Positions 21,701-31,643 of a stretch of DNA of 36,989 nucleotides are shown here, one piece after another. Each line of letters begins with the position of its first letter. The first letter of the stretch is position 1. The stretch is from NCBI RefSeq assembly GCF_000185365.1, contig NZ_GL622241.1:1457538-1494526 (forward strand). Direction: 5' to 3'. The stretch is from Enterococcus italicus DSM 15952. Lineage in GTDB: Bacteria > Bacillota > Bacilli > Lactobacillales > Enterococcaceae. A model generated the notes under the pieces. It saw nothing but the letters and a program-made list of their open reading frames with translations. It was not told the origin of the DNA and did no database searches. Made by a program: the position numbers and the translations under genes.

Positions 21701-22733
21701 ATCGTCCTACTAATCGATTGGCTGTTTGCAAAATGAATAATTCAAATAAATACTCCTTGGTCATCTGACCAGTCTTCATTTTGTAATCATTTTCCACTAA
21801 TTGATCAAATAATCCCTCTAGCTCACTTCTTGAATACTTCCGCGACTGTTGCATCGCTAACTTTACTCGGTATGGATGTGCTTTGACTTGATCCGCGATT
21901 GCCCCTTGTTGCATTCCTTGTTCCATGAGTATTGCCACTTGTAAATACAATCTAATTTGTCCAATCAAAATCGCATTAATTTTGATTGTCTCCTCACCTT
22001 GTAACAAAAGCTCACGATACCCTTCTAACGCCCCATCTGCCTTACCTTTTAAGATCATTTCAGTTAACTCGAAGACATTATTTTCAAGTGTTTTGGGGAT
22101 GAGTTGCTCTACAGCCTTTCCCGTTATACGCCCAGTGGCACTAGCAAAAAGAATGAGCTTCTCTAGTTCATGCATGGCCTTACTCAGATCCATTTCAGTC
22201 GATCGTAAAAACTGCTCTAACGCTTGTGGCTCGATGTCCACATTCGCTTGTTTTAGTTTCTCATGTACCATGCGTTTGACTTCGTTTTCCGCTAAGGGTT
22301 TGGTATCAATTAGGACTGCTTGTTTTTTTAGTCTTTTGGTTATCTTCTTCCGTTCATCAAATTTATCGTACGGTGCGAAAAAAACGAGTACCGTCGTTTG
22401 TAAGGGCGAGTTAAGATACTCAATCAGACGGTCCAAGTTATGATCTGGTCCATTGGTCTTTTTTTCACTCGTCAAAAAATAAGGATTCATGGCAAAGAGT
22501 AGCCGTTGATCACCAAAAAATGGCACGGTTTCCGCTTCATCAATTAGTTGATCCACAGTGAATAGTTCCAAATCAATTTGAGTGAAATTTAAGTCATTTT
22601 CAGTAATTGCCATGCGCTGTAAGAAGGCTTCTTTGACCTTTTGTTGCAGATAGGACTCACTACCTTGAATACAGTAAACGGGCTGTAAGGTTTCTATTGT
22701 TGCAATAGTTTTTAGTGCTTGTTGAATTGACAT
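21699..22733 (-). CDS. holA: DNA polymerase III subunit delta
   Basis: The clamp-loader subunit that opens the sliding clamp during replication. The 344-residue protein has the family's start PVYCIQGSESYLQQKVKEAF, the NDLNFTQIDLE segment, the long central helical region (LERLIEYL-like and KAMHELEKLILFA) and the C-terminal LLQGEETIKINAILIGQIRLYL collar region. Its position directly after comEC is conserved in Firmicutes. It is probably transcribed together with the comE genes, and converges on rpsT. Confidence 0.95.
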   Translation of the reverse strand: MSIQQALKTIATIETLQPVYCIQGSESYLQQKVKEAFLQRMAITENDLNFTQIDLELFTVDQLIDEAETVPFFGDQRLLFAMNPYFLTSEKKTNGPDHNLDRLIEYLNSPLQTTVLVFFAPYDKFDERKKITKRLKKQAVLIDTKPLAENEVKRMVHEKLKQANVDIEPQALEQFLRSTEMDLSKAMHELEKLILFASATGRITGKAVEQLIPKTLENNVFELTEMILKGKADGALEGYRELLLQGEETIKINAILIGQIRLYLQVAILMEQGMQQGAIADQVKAHPYRVKLAMQQSRKYSRSELEGLFDQLVENDYKMKTGQMTKEYLFELFILQTANRLVGR

Positions 22734-22782
22734 TTCTCAACCTACTTTCCGTCTTTATCCTATCATGCACATCTGCTGAATG

Positions 22783-25059
22783 CTACTTTTTTAAATAAAA
22801 AGTTCGCTGATTCCATAAGCCGCTCCGATACTGTATCATGCCATTTTGGTCTGTACGAAATATGTGTACTCCATGTGCCTTTAGCGTAGCCAATGTTTCT
22901 TGATGTGGATGCTTGTAGCGATTGTTACGACCGCAGGAAATGATGGCTTCTTTTGGAGTAAGCGAGTCAATAAATTCAGGGCTAGAAGAAGTTTTGCTGC
23001 CATGATGGCCGACTTTTAGGATGTCAACAGAAAAGTCCCCATATCGGCTGAGCAAGTCACGCTCTCCTTCTTCTTCAAGATCACCAGTAAATAAAAACGT
23101 ACGATTCGCCCAGCGAGTATATAGCACTAATGAATCATTATTTTCTCCCTTGCCATCTTCAGGTGACAGGACAAGTAAGTCTCGTTGCTTGCCGACTTTG
23201 GTACCAGTCGCTATTTCCTGAAAGTGAACGTGCTGACTGAATGTATAGTACAACGCTTGGACTTTTTCATTTGCTAGGCTTCCTTTGCCAAGGTAGACGT
23301 TTTCCACCTTGATTGCTTGCATCAATTCATCCGCATCCCCCAAATGATCCATATCTCCATGTGTTAAAAATAAGCCATCGATTTTTGCAATCCCCTCACC
23401 TTTCAGATAGGGCACCAAAGAATACATCACACTCGCCTCAGTTTTCCGCTCTTGCCAATCCTTTCGCTCATACGCAATGCGGCCACCGGTATCGATGACA
23501 TACACCTCACGATTCCACTTTGTTTGCAAGACTATAGCATCGCCTTGCCCGACATCAACAAAAGTGACTTTTTCAAAAGGAACGAGGCGACTTCCAAGAA
23601 ATGGTAGCAATAAGCAGCTCGCGACCATGAATCCATATTTTTTCCTTTCAAAAGACCAAATGCCCACGACTGTACAGATAATTATCAGTAGAAGAGATGG
23701 CTGACCACTCGTCAAAACGATTTTGGGGAAGACCGTTAAAAGGAACCGACTGCTAGTCATTAAAATAATTAATAGATTTTCTACTATTGTGCCAATCAAT
23801 GGCACTCTACACACGAGAAAAAGGACCGTCGCCAATGGTAACAGTAATACGTCAAAAAGAGGCATCAATAAATAGGTGAAAACCCCACTCAACAGCGGCC
23901 ATTCATAAAAAAAATACATTAAAAGAGGTGCACTAATGAAAGGAATCACCTGCGCATGTAGTAGCTTTTGCCAATGTGTATATACTGAGACCGTCACAAA
24001 TAATAGGAAAAAGGAAAAGGCAAATGATAGTTGACTGGATAGCTGTAGGAGTGTACGTGGTTCAATCAATAGACAACTAGCCAAAACAATGCCATAGCGA
24101 TCAGTCCCGCTAAGTCTTAGCGCGCCTTCTTTTCCCACCCAATAAAGCAAGTACATGAAAATAGCTCGCAATATACTGCTCGAAACACCAAAAAAGCAAG
24201 CTAGCAAAAAGGAAAGGACTAAAAATGGTCCAAGTTGAGCCTGAAAACTTAAACCAATGCGACGAAAGAACCAATCTACCCACCCTAGAAAAAAATAGAC
24301 GTGCATCCCAGAAATGCTAAATAGATGTAACAACCCATTTTGTGTAAAAGGAGTTAATTCATCATAAAATTCAACTTGACGGTACCCAAATAAAAGACCA
24401 TTCACTAAATAGCCTATTTTAGGACTGATATATCGCTCCACTCTGGCAATCGCCCAACTTCTGAGCTGATGGACAAGTCGCCATATACTCATTGGCAATG
24501 GACGGACTTGTATGATGTGCTCAATTGCAAATTGACCAGTATAACGATTGGCAATTAGATAGGCTGGATAGTCAAAAGCATATTGATTGGTTTTTTTAGC
24601 TGGCGTCACAAATGTTCCCTTCACCTTGATTTGTCGTTGCCAATTCATCCTATTCGTCCAATCTTGCTTTTCTTGCTCGGACGACACAAGGTAGGTACAC
24701 TTGATCTTGTTCGTTCCCACCTTGCCATCGAATTTCACCAAATCACCATTTACAACAATCGTATCGGCTGCGATTTGTATCGTCAGATTTTGGCTTTGTT
24801 CACTCGATACAAATGGCGTTGCCAGAAACGTCTCACGTGCGACTATGCCGACACTTAAAATACCTCCCAATGCTAGTAAAAAGTACTGCTTACGAAACAT
24901 AAAAATACAACTATAAAAAAGAGCAATAAAAAGAAGGAACACGCTACGGCTATACCAGCTATAAAAGAGACAAGTAGCTGCCAGGACAGGCAAAAAATAT
25001 TGATTACGATTCTTTTGAAGTGTGCGGATTGGTGAGCACTCCACTTGAAAGCTTCTCAA
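22783..25059 (-). CDS. comEC: DNA uptake channel ComEC/Rec2
   Basis: Membrane channel protein that carries single-stranded DNA into the cell during transformation. In 758 residues it shows N-terminal hydrophobic helices, an extracytoplasmic OB-like region (about 90-190), the competence membrane domain ([24 protein letters not shown]) and a C-terminal metallo-beta-lactamase-like domain with [25 protein letters not shown] and [11 protein letters not shown]. It appears intact. The start is uncertain: TTG at 25059 overlaps comEB by 56 bases without a clear ribosome binding site, and a GTG at 25044 is an alternative; coupling to comEB translation is likely. Confidence 0.92.
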   Translation of the reverse strand: MRSFQVECSPIRTLQKNRNQYFLPVLAATCLFYSWYSRSVFLLFIALFYSCIFMFRKQYFLLALGGILSVGIVARETFLATPFVSSEQSQNLTIQIAADTIVVNGDLVKFDGKVGTNKIKCTYLVSSEQEKQDWTNRMNWQRQIKVKGTFVTPAKKTNQYAFDYPAYLIANRYTGQFAIEHIIQVRPLPMSIWRLVHQLRSWAIARVERYISPKIGYLVNGLLFGYRQVEFYDELTPFTQNGLLHLFSISGMHVYFFLGWVDWFFRRIGLSFQAQLGPFLVLSFLLACFFGVSSSILRAIFMYLLYWVGKEGALRLSGTDRYGIVLASCLLIEPRTLLQLSSQLSFAFSFFLLFVTVSVYTHWQKLLHAQVIPFISAPLLMYFFYEWPLLSGVFTYLLMPLFDVLLLPLATVLFLVCRVPLIGTIVENLLIILMTSSRFLLTVFPKIVLTSGQPSLLLIIICTVVGIWSFERKKYGFMVASCLLLPFLGSRLVPFEKVTFVDVGQGDAIVLQTKWNREVYVIDTGGRIAYERKDWQERKTEASVMYSLVPYLKGEGIAKIDGLFLTHGDMDHLGDADELMQAIKVENVYLGKGSLANEKVQALYYTFSQHVHFQEIATGTKVGKQRDLLVLSPEDGKGENNDSLVLYTRWANRTFLFTGDLEEEGERDLLSRYGDFSVDILKVGHHGSKTSSSPEFIDSLTPKEAIISCGRNNRYKHPHQETLATLKAHGVHIFRTDQNGMIQYRSGLWNQRTFYLKK

Positions 25060-25501
25060 AGTAGTGCGGATGTAAGGTTACCTGGTGGACTTCCGCTCCG
25101 ACGTGCGCCATTAGCTCTTGCGCATACAAATTATTATGATAGTCATGTAAATAATGAATTTTTTTGATTCCTGCTTGTAGTATGGATTTCGTACACTGCA
25201 AGCAAGGAAAATGTGTTACATAAATTTCTGCGCCATTGGTCGAAATCCCAAATTTTGCGCATTGCAAGAGCGCATTCATCTCCGCATGGATGGTACGAAT
25301 ACAGTGACCATCTACCATCGCACACCCCTCATCGATACAATGCGTATCGCCACTCACCGAGCCATTGTAGCCACCGGCAATGATGCGCTTTTCCTTAACT
25401 AATGTCGCTCCGACTTCTAATCTAGTACACGTGCTTCTCAGTGATAACAATACTGCTTGAGCCATAAAATATTGATCCCAAGGAATTCGTTCGTTTGTCA
25501 T
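25004..25501 (-). CDS. comEB: ComEB, dCMP deaminase family protein
   Basis: A zinc-dependent deoxycytidylate deaminase family protein, making dUMP from dCMP; traditionally named ComEB for its place in the competence operon. The 165-residue protein has the HAE active site (72-74) and PCLQC with C100 and C103 as zinc ligands. [11 protein letters not shown] and GGYNGSVSG are typical of the family. The ATG at 25501 follows TTGGAGAC; the 23-codon longer frame has no ribosome binding site and runs into comEA. It lies 22 bases after comEA. Confidence 0.92.
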   Translation of the reverse strand: MTNERIPWDQYFMAQAVLLSLRSTCTRLEVGATLVKEKRIIAGGYNGSVSGDTHCIDEGCAMVDGHCIRTIHAEMNALLQCAKFGISTNGAEIYVTHFPCLQCTKSILQAGIKKIHYLHDYHNNLYAQELMAHVGAEVHQVTLHPHYFEKLSSGVLTNPHTSKES

Positions 25502-25523
25502 GTATGTCTCCAATCTCGTTTTC

Positions 25524-26123
25524 TTATATTGTAATCGAGTCGCGTAATTTTTCAACAGTCTTTTCACCAAAGCCGTCCACCTCGGTCAATTGGTCAATTG
25601 ATTGAAAGTTGCCGTTTTGTGTTCGATAATCAATAATTGCCTGTGCCTTCTTCTCTCCTATACCCGTTAATGTCTGTAGTTCTTCAGCTGATGCAGTATT
25701 AATATTGACTTTGCTTTCGTTGCCTGCTTGCGGGGTTTGATTGGTTTGTTCAACTGTTTCTCCTTTTCTGGGAATATAGACAAGTTGTTGGTCCGCTAAC
25801 ACGATCGCCATATTCACTTGTCGATCCTCTGCATCATCTGTCAATCCACCTGCTACGTTAACTAACTCATGCAGCCGTGCATTGATAGGCAACTCATAGA
25901 CTCCGGGCTTTTTGACTGCTCCCTTGATGTCTACTAGAATAATTTGCTGCGGTACACTCGTCGTTGTTTGGGTCGTTTGCTCGGTTGGCACCGAGACATC
26001 AGTCCATACATCCTCTTTGGGCTTTTGAAAAAGAAAGAACCACACACCAATACTTATCCCAAAAAGACCTAACATACTGCCAATCGCCAAATATTGCTTT
26101 GTACTCCTACTCGTATTTTTCAT
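25524..26123 (-). CDS. comEA: Competence DNA receptor ComEA
   Basis: Membrane-anchored double-stranded DNA receptor of the uptake machinery. In 199 residues it has one N-terminal membrane segment (about 11-31), a Thr/Gln-rich linker, an SLBB domain (about 57-115, [15 protein letters not shown]) and a C-terminal double helix-hairpin-helix DNA-binding domain ([26 protein letters not shown] then FGEKTVEKL, read in two parts). All parts are present. It heads the comEA-comEB-comEC-holA cluster. Confidence 0.95.
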   Translation of the reverse strand: MKNTSRSTKQYLAIGSMLGLFGISIGVWFFLFQKPKEDVWTDVSVPTEQTTQTTTSVPQQIILVDIKGAVKKPGVYELPINARLHELVNVAGGLTDDAEDRQVNMAIVLADQQLVYIPRKGETVEQTNQTPQAGNESKVNINTASAEELQTLTGIGEKKAQAIIDYRTQNGNFQSIDQLTEVDGFGEKTVEKLRDSITI

Positions 26124-26181
26124 CCAATTACCACCTCATCAATAGTTACGCAAAAAAAACTGAGATAGAATTATTCAACGA

Positions 26182-26237
26182 AAGCAAAAAGACCAGAAAA
26201 TCCGCAAGTTTTGTTAAACTTTTGGCTTTCCTGATCT
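26182..26237 (-). terminator. Terminator of the HAD gene (repeat-type)
   Basis: On the minus strand a stem of 14 positions (26224-26237 with 26190-26203, 11 paired) is followed by TTTTTGC. The 3' half (26182-26203) is identical over 22 bases to the uppP terminator at 19397-19418. Confidence 0.65.
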
Positions 26238-26305
26238 ATTTTATAGTGCTTATTTCTCTCTCGCCGATTCGAACTTTTTAGCACGAAACGATTTACGTCC
26301 CAAAA

Positions 26306-26920
26306 TCATGAATTGATGGCACGAATTGCGAGTAATTCGTTCACTTCATACGTTGCAGGCACATCAATTAATAGTTGATCCTCATCAAAAAAGATGGTTT
26401 TCACGCCAGCTGCATTGCCAGCTAAGATATCCATATTTCGATCACCAATCATGACCGTTTCATTTGGATTCATTTGATATTTTTCCATCAAGTATTGAAT
26501 GGCATCTGGTGCCGGCTTTCTTGGAAATGGACTTTCTGAGCCAATGATTTCCTTGAAGTTATCGAGTAATTCATCTTTTTCTAATAGTTCTTTGGTTCCT
26601 GGCGGATCGCGATGGGTCAAAATATAGTTAGTATGACCACTAGCGACTACCCACTCCAAAATTTCTTTCGCTCCTTGAAACGGAACGGGCACTCTTGGAT
26701 CTTTTGATTCAATGTCTTTATACACAGACGTTAGCTGGTCGAAAGGCAATTGAAATACGTGCGTCAGTTCTTTTGATGAATGCGCCTTTAACGTGCGATA
26801 GACTTCTTTTCTGTCTGCGACTTGATGCAACTCTTTTAATGCAGCGACAAAGCCATCTAAAATAACTGGATAAGTGTCGTACAGTGTTCCATCAAAATCC
26901 CAAATATAATGCTTAAACAT
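26306..26920 (-). CDS. HAD-superfamily hydrolase, phosphoglycolate-phosphatase-like
   Basis: A 204-residue cytoplasmic phosphatase of HAD subfamily IA. Motif I is WDFDGTLYD with nucleophile D8 and D10, a threonine in ILTHRD provides motif II, a lysine in PRKPAPDAI motif III, and GDRNMDI motif IV. An alpha-helical cap lies between motifs I and II. Substrate not determinable from sequence; small phosphorylated metabolites are usual. Its start is 12 bases after the DUF711 gene stop, so it is probably the third gene of the ACT-DUF711 operon. Confidence 0.85.
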   Translation of the reverse strand: MFKHYIWDFDGTLYDTYPVILDGFVAALKELHQVADRKEVYRTLKAHSSKELTHVFQLPFDQLTSVYKDIESKDPRVPVPFQGAKEILEWVVASGHTNYILTHRDPPGTKELLEKDELLDNFKEIIGSESPFPRKPAPDAIQYLMEKYQMNPNETVMIGDRNMDILAGNAAGVKTIFFDEDQLLIDVPATYEVNELLAIRAINS

Positions 26921-26932
26921 AAATGAAAACTC

Positions 26933-28282
26933 CTAATTTTTAAATGAATGAATTGGTGCAGGAATGCGACCGCCACGAAGAATAAAGTCAGTCGACTTGG
27001 CAGGATTGGTCTTCATAACTGGTGCTGTACCAAGCAACCCACCAAACTCCACCATATCGCCGACTTGTGCGTCTTTAGCAGGGATAATTCTTACAGCAGT
27101 TGTTTTATGATTAATTACACCAATTGCTGCTTCGTCGGCAATCATACCAGCAATCGACTCTGCAGGTGTATCTCCCGGGATAGCAATCATATCCAAACCA
27201 ACCGAACAAATCGCCGTCATCGCTTCTAATTTTTCAAGATTTAATAGGCCACTTTCGACTGCTTTGATCATGCCCGCGTCCTCTGATACCGGAATAAAAG
27301 CACCTGACAAGCCACCAACATGATTACAAGCCATCACACCACCTTTTTTGACAGCATCGTTTAGCAAGGCCAAGGCTGCGGTCGTACCGTGTGTCCCTAC
27401 TGACTCTAAGCCCATCTCTTCTAGAATCAACGCCACACTATCCCCTACTGCTGGAGTCGGCGCTAAAGACAAATCAACAATCCCAAAAGGCACACCCAAA
27501 CGCTCAGAGGCAACACGTCCTACTAATTGACCCATTCGTGTAATTTTAAAGGCTGTTTTTTTGACTGTCTCAGCTACGACGTCAAATGATTCCCCTTTTA
27601 CTTTTTCCAAGGCACGCTTCACAACACCTGGACCACTTACCCCTACATTGATGACACAATCGGCTTCTCCAACACCATGGAATGCACCAGCCATAAATGG
27701 ATTATCTTCAACTGCATTCGCAAAAACAACCAATTTCGCACAGCCCATATCAGATGCGACAGCTGTTTTTTTGATTGTTTCTCCCATTAGCTTCACCGCA
27801 TCCATGTTGATGCCCGAACGAGTTGACCCGATATTGACTGACGAACAGACAAAATCAGTCTCCGCCAAAGCTTGTGGAATCGACTCAATTAAGGGCAGAT
27901 CTCCTGCCTGGTAGCCCTTTTCGACTAATGCACTGTACCCTCCAATAAAGTTCACCCCAACTGCTTTGGCTGCTTTATCTAGCGCTCGAGCAAACTGTAC
28001 ACACCCCTGTGCATCGACTTTACTTGCTGCAGCTATCAAGGCAATGGGTGTCACAGAGATGCGCTTGTTTATGATTGGAATACCGTACTCAACTTCAATA
28101 GCTTCGCCGACTTTCACCAAATCTTTGGCTTTGGTGGTGATTTTTTGGTAAATTTTTTCACAGGCTTTCTCAGCATCTGCATCGATACAATCTAGTAAAG
28201 AAATCCCCATCGTTATCGTCCGAATATCTAAGTTTTCTTCTTCCACCATGCGAATGGTTTCTAAGATTTGATTTGTCTCCAT
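26933..28282 (-). CDS. DUF711 (UPF0210, PFL family) protein
   Basis: A 449-residue cytoplasmic protein of the DUF711/UPF0210 family, whose fold resembles glycyl-radical enzymes, although no glycyl-radical motif is seen here. Typical landmarks are [13 protein letters not shown] at the start, [35 protein letters not shown] and [18 protein letters not shown]. Function is not established; the constant pairing with a small ACT-domain protein suggests control by an amino acid. It starts 15 bases after that gene here, which is the conserved arrangement. Confidence 0.9.
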   Translation of the reverse strand: METNQILETIRMVEEENLDIRTITMGISLLDCIDADAEKACEKIYQKITTKAKDLVKVGEAIEVEYGIPIINKRISVTPIALIAAASKVDAQGCVQFARALDKAAKAVGVNFIGGYSALVEKGYQAGDLPLIESIPQALAETDFVCSSVNIGSTRSGINMDAVKLMGETIKKTAVASDMGCAKLVVFANAVEDNPFMAGAFHGVGEADCVINVGVSGPGVVKRALEKVKGESFDVVAETVKKTAFKITRMGQLVGRVASERLGVPFGIVDLSLAPTPAVGDSVALILEEMGLESVGTHGTTAALALLNDAVKKGGVMACNHVGGLSGAFIPVSEDAGMIKAVESGLLNLEKLEAMTAICSVGLDMIAIPGDTPAESIAGMIADEAAIGVINHKTTAVRIIPAKDAQVGDMVEFGGLLGTAPVMKTNPAKSTDFILRGGRIPAPIHSFKN

Positions 28283-28297
28283 CTTAATTCTCCTCGC

Positions 28298-28564
28298 CTA
28301 CAATTTATGCATTGCATCAAAAATTTCTTCATTTTGAATGCTTATTTTTACGCCCAGCTGTTCACCCAATCCATTTAAGTGATTACGGATCATTTCAAAA
28401 TCTGCTTTTGGTTGTAACTCTAGCATCATCATCATCGTGAAGTATTCTTGGAGAATGGTCTGTGTCACATCGACGATATTTATGTTTAATTTGGCAAGTT
28501 CCTGACTCACACCTGCAATGATACCAACCTTATCTTTACCAATAACCGTTAAAACTGCTCTCAT
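28298..28564 (-). CDS. ACT domain protein (UPF0237)
   Basis: An 88-residue single ACT domain, a small-ligand (often amino-acid) sensing fold. It starts RAVLTVIGKDKVGIIAGVS and has the NINIVDVTQTI strand expected of the UPF0237 family. AAAGGAGG precedes the ATG. It is first in the operon with the DUF711 gene and probably regulates it. A promoter with an extended minus-10 box lies 30 bases upstream. Confidence 0.92.
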   Translation of the reverse strand: MRAVLTVIGKDKVGIIAGVSQELAKLNINIVDVTQTILQEYFTMMMMLELQPKADFEMIRNHLNGLGEQLGVKISIQNEEIFDAMHKL

Positions 28565-28593
28565 TTATGGAAAACCTCCTTTTATTTTTGTTT

Positions 28594-28602
28594 ATTATAG
28601 CA
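28594..28602 (-). promoter_or_regulatory. Extended minus-10 promoter of the ACT-DUF711 operon
   Basis: TGCTATAAT on the minus strand. There is no good minus-35 box at 17 bases, which fits an extended minus-10 promoter. Confidence 0.6.
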
Positions 28603-28700
28603 TAACCTCTATTTTATTCCGCCCATTTTTTCAAAATAATTTCATAAATCCATTTGTTCATTACCTACTTATACTTGAATGTTCGTCTATCTTTTTTTTC

Positions 28701-28733
28701 AAAAAAAAAAACTACCTTCCGAGGAAGATAGTT
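28701..28733 (-). terminator. Terminator of the LysM gene
   Basis: AACTACCTTCC (28710-28720) pairs with GGAAGATAGTT (28723-28733), ten of eleven positions, followed on the minus strand by a run of ten T. Confidence 0.85.
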
Positions 28734-28741
28734 AATTTATT

Positions 28742-29329
28742 TTAGTACCAACCGTTTGCTAACCAGAAAGCTTTCGCAGCTGTCCATGAACCGTAACGAC
28801 TTAAGACATATGCGTTGGCTACTTTTTCTTGATTGGCTGCAGAATAGTCACCATTTAGGTAGCTACTTGTTAATTGATAACGACCAATATATTGACCATT
28901 TGTTGCAGTATATGAACCACCTGATTCTTTATTTGCAATCCATTCTTTCGCTTCTGCCTCAGAACCTGTTGCAGTTGAAGAATAGGTAGTCGTGCTTTGT
29001 GTTGTTGTTTGTGTTGTTTGAGTTGCTTGAGTTGTTGCTGCTTGGCTTGTCGAAGCAGCTGTTGCAGTCGTTTGAGCGACTGTAGCTGAAGCATCGGTAT
29101 TTAATACTAATGTTTCACCAACATAGATAAGATTTATATTTGAAATATTGTTATCAGTTGCGATACGGTTAACATAATCTGATGATCCAAAATATTCTTG
29201 TGCGATACTAGATAATGTATCATTTGCTTTAATTGTATAGTTGATTTCATCTGCATTTGCAGTTCCTGTATAAGCAACGAATCCGACTAGAGCGACAGCA
29301 CTTAGAGCGAGTGATTTAAAAATTTTCAT
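28742..29329 (-). CDS. Secreted LysM protein with Apf-like C-terminal domain
   Basis: A secreted wall-binding protein of 195 residues. It has a signal peptide (1-26, cleavage after TANA), one LysM domain for peptidoglycan binding (about 30-73, YTIKANDTLSSIAQEYFG), a low-complexity Thr/Gln/Ala linker, and a C-terminal region (about 125-195) with the NKESGGSYTATNGQYIGRYQ and GSWTAAKAFWLANGWY segments. This resembles the lysozyme-like end of aggregation-promoting factors of lactobacilli. It may trim or remodel the wall. The 5' untranslated region is long, and a possible WalR-type site lies upstream at 29525-29541. Confidence 0.85.
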   Translation of the reverse strand: MKIFKSLALSAVALVGFVAYTGTANADEINYTIKANDTLSSIAQEYFGSSDYVNRIATDNNISNINLIYVGETLVLNTDASATVAQTTATAASTSQAATTQATQTTQTTTQSTTTYSSTATGSEAEAKEWIANKESGGSYTATNGQYIGRYQLTSSYLNGDYSAANQEKVANAYVLSRYGSWTAAKAFWLANGWY

Positions 29330-29672
29330 GTATGGTTGTTCTCCTTTGTATTGTGAATAAGTACGTTGTTCTTTACAAGAGATATCTTACCAAGTATTTT
29401 CCCTCGATAGGTGACAGTTAGATGACGAATTGTTTCAAAAAGATGAAAAATATCAATTCAAATGCTTTTCAAGTATCGACTAGCGACTAAAATGCTGATA
29501 TATCAATATTCATCCCTAAATTTTTGTAACATTTGTTTAATCTAATTTCATTGGATTTTCTCATTTTTTAAATTGAATTACCTAATAACGGTAGAAATAA
29601 TCCTTATATATTACAAAATTGTGAAATTATTTCATAATTGTAATCGGTTTCTTTGACGTCCAAAATAAAAAA
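29330..29672. other. Long AT-rich upstream region of the LysM gene
   Basis: No gene is seen. GGAGAA precedes the LysM ATG. TGTAAC-ATTTG-TTTAAT (29525-29541) resembles a WalR box with one mismatch in the second half. A short palindrome TGAAAT-T-ATTTCA lies in the 29620-29635 area. No promoter is assigned with confidence. Confidence 0.4.
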
Positions 29673-29717
29673 GTCCAATAGCTGAGAAAAGCGTATTTGC
29701 TTTCACAACTATTGGAC
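29661..29717 (-). terminator. Terminator of the aminotransferase operon
   Basis: GTCCAATAG (29673-29681) pairs with CTATTGGAC (29709-29717). On the minus strand it is followed by TTTTTTATTTTG. Confidence 0.85.
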
Positions 29718-29751
29718 GTGTTTAATTTTCCGTAATTTTATATTGTTCCAT

Positions 29752-30903
29752 TCAAAATGTCATCTTCTCAATGCGATCAAAAGCTTTTGCAAGCTGTTCT
29801 TTTGATTGAGTTGCTGCCAAGCGCACATGATTCATCCCAGTTTTGACACCGAATGCCGTACCCGGAATCATTAGAACCTGTGTCTCTTTCAATAATTTTT
29901 CCACGAAAGCAACGGAAGTCATGCCTGTCTTTTCGGTATTAATATACGCATACATCGTGCCCTTTACCTTACCCATAGATAAGAAAGGAATCGCTGCGAC
30001 ACGTTGTTCGATATACTCTAAGCGTTCTTTGAAAACAGCCACGACATCTGGCACCAACTCATCAAAGTGATCCAATGCATAAGTTCCCGCCTTTTGTGAC
30101 AATGAATTCGCCGCATAGGAGATGTTTTCATTTAAATACCTTGCCACATCATTCACTGGACTTGGTGAAATCATGTAGCCGATACGCCAGCCAGTCATCG
30201 CAAAGGCTTTGGAAAAACCGCTAAACGTAATGGTATTGTCTGGAGCATAGGTCGCCATTGGGGTAAATGTCTCATAGAAAGTAAATGCTTCATAAATTTC
30301 ATCTGAAAGAATATACAGCTCATTCTCAATTGCAATGTCGGCAATTTTTTTCATCGTATCTTTGGTAAAGACCGCCCCTGTCGGATTATTAGGCGAGTTG
30401 ATGATGATTGCCTTAGTCTTGTCTGTTACCGCAGCTTTTAAGCGTTGACTGTCTAGCTGGAAGTCCTCTTCTTCAAAGGTCGGGATTACGACCGGTGTGC
30501 CACCTGCAAGTAACACTTGATCTCGATAAGGTGAAAAAAACGGCTCATGAATAATTACTTCATCGCCTGGATTTAAAATTGCCAAAAGTGCGAGATACAT
30601 GCCATGGGAGACACCAACCGTCGCACGGACTTGATTTTTTTCAAACGTTAACTGGTAATTTTTTTGGTAAAAGTCAATAACCGACTGAACAAATTCAGGA
30701 CTGCCATCAGAAAGGGTGTAGTGCGTATGACCTTTTTTTGCTGATAGAGCTGCATAGTCGATTATTGTTTCGTTCGTATCTAAATCAGGATCACCTATCG
30801 ATAAATCAATCAGTCCCTCTGTTTGTTTTGCTAAGATACCGATTTCCATTAATAAATTTTCTTCTGGATTTTGAAAACGTTTGGCAACTGTTAATTTTTT
30901 CAA
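29752..30903 (-). CDS. PLP-dependent class I/II aminotransferase
   Basis: Transfers an amino group between an amino acid and a 2-oxo acid, using pyridoxal phosphate. The 383-residue length is typical of the PatA/AspC-like group. NNPTG at 172-176, D201 (LSDEIYE), the PLP lysine K232 (SGFSKAF) and R240 (GWRIGY) are all in place. It is the third gene of an operon after an amino-acid ABC transporter, 17 bases after the ATPase gene, so it probably acts on the imported amino acid. The exact substrate cannot be read from the sequence; aromatic amino acids, methionine or glutamine are candidates. Confidence 0.9.
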   Translation of the reverse strand: MKKLTVAKRFQNPEENLLMEIGILAKQTEGLIDLSIGDPDLDTNETIIDYAALSAKKGHTHYTLSDGSPEFVQSVIDFYQKNYQLTFEKNQVRATVGVSHGMYLALLAILNPGDEVIIHEPFFSPYRDQVLLAGGTPVVIPTFEEEDFQLDSQRLKAAVTDKTKAIIINSPNNPTGAVFTKDTMKKIADIAIENELYILSDEIYEAFTFYETFTPMATYAPDNTITFSGFSKAFAMTGWRIGYMISPSPVNDVARYLNENISYAANSLSQKAGTYALDHFDELVPDVVAVFKERLEYIEQRVAAIPFLSMGKVKGTMYAYINTEKTGMTSVAFVEKLLKETQVLMIPGTAFGVKTGMNHVRLAATQSKEQLAKAFDRIEKMTF

Positions 30904-30920
30904 CGTACTTATCTCCTCTA

Positions 30921-31643
30921 TTACAAAACTTTATTCAAAAAACTTTGCGTCCGAGCATTTTTAGGACTACCAAATATTTGTTCTGGCGTGCCTTCTTCTT
31001 GAATAATGCCCTCATCCATAAAGATTACTCGGTCAGCGACTTCGCGCGCAAAGCCCATTTCATGAGTGACTACGACCATCGTCATACCATTTTCAGCTAA
31101 TTTTTTCATAACGGCCAATACTTCGCCAACCATTTCCGGATCGAGAGCAGAAGTTGGTTCATCAAATAACATCACATCAGGATTCATCGCCAATGCACGA
31201 GCGATTGCTACCCGTTGTTGTTGTCCACCAGAGAGACTTGAAGGATACGCTTGGCTTTTTTCTTTTAGACCGACTTGATCTAGTAACTTTAGACCTGTTT
31301 CGTTGGCAGCCGCTGCCGCTTCTTTTTTGACCTTTATTGGACTAATCGTCACATTTTCTAACACTGTTTTATGTGGAAATAGATTAAAACTTTGGAAAAC
31401 CATTCCCATTTTTTGACGTAATTGATCGATATTGACTCCTTTAGCCAAAAGATTGGTTCCCTCAAAGTCAATGCGACCAGACGTCGGCGTTTCCAATAAA
31501 TTTAAACAACGTAAAAAGGTACTTTTCCCACTACCAGAAGGACCAATCACAACGACCACTTCACCGGCAGCAATTTCAAGATTAATGCCTTTCAGTACTT
31601 CGTTTTTCCCAAATGTTTTATGCAAATCTTCTATTTTAATCAT
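30921..31643 (-). CDS. Polar amino-acid ABC transporter ATPase (GlnQ-like)
   Basis: The ATP-hydrolysing subunit of an amino-acid importer. In 240 residues it has Walker A GPSGSGKS (34-41), the Q loop [19 protein letters not shown], signature LSGGQQQR, Walker B VMLFDEP and switch histidine VVTHEMGFA, all of the GlnQ/HisP type. Its start overlaps the end of the permease gene by eight bases, so the two are translationally coupled. Glutamine, arginine, histidine or cystine are all possible cargo. Confidence 0.93.
   Translation of the reverse strand: MIKIEDLHKTFGKNEVLKGINLEIAAGEVVVVIGPSGSGKSTFLRCLNLLETPTSGRIDFEGTNLLAKGVNIDQLRQKMGMVFQSFNLFPHKTVLENVTISPIKVKKEAAAAANETGLKLLDQVGLKEKSQAYPSSLSGGQQQRVAIARALAMNPDVMLFDEPTSALDPEMVGEVLAVMKKLAENGMTMVVVTHEMGFAREVADRVIFMDEGIIQEEGTPEQIFGSPKNARTQSFLNKVL

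Noticed and set aside
21925-22443. 172-codon plus-strand frame antisense to holA
   Set aside because: Shadow of holA, with no start signals and a Ser/Cys-rich composition.
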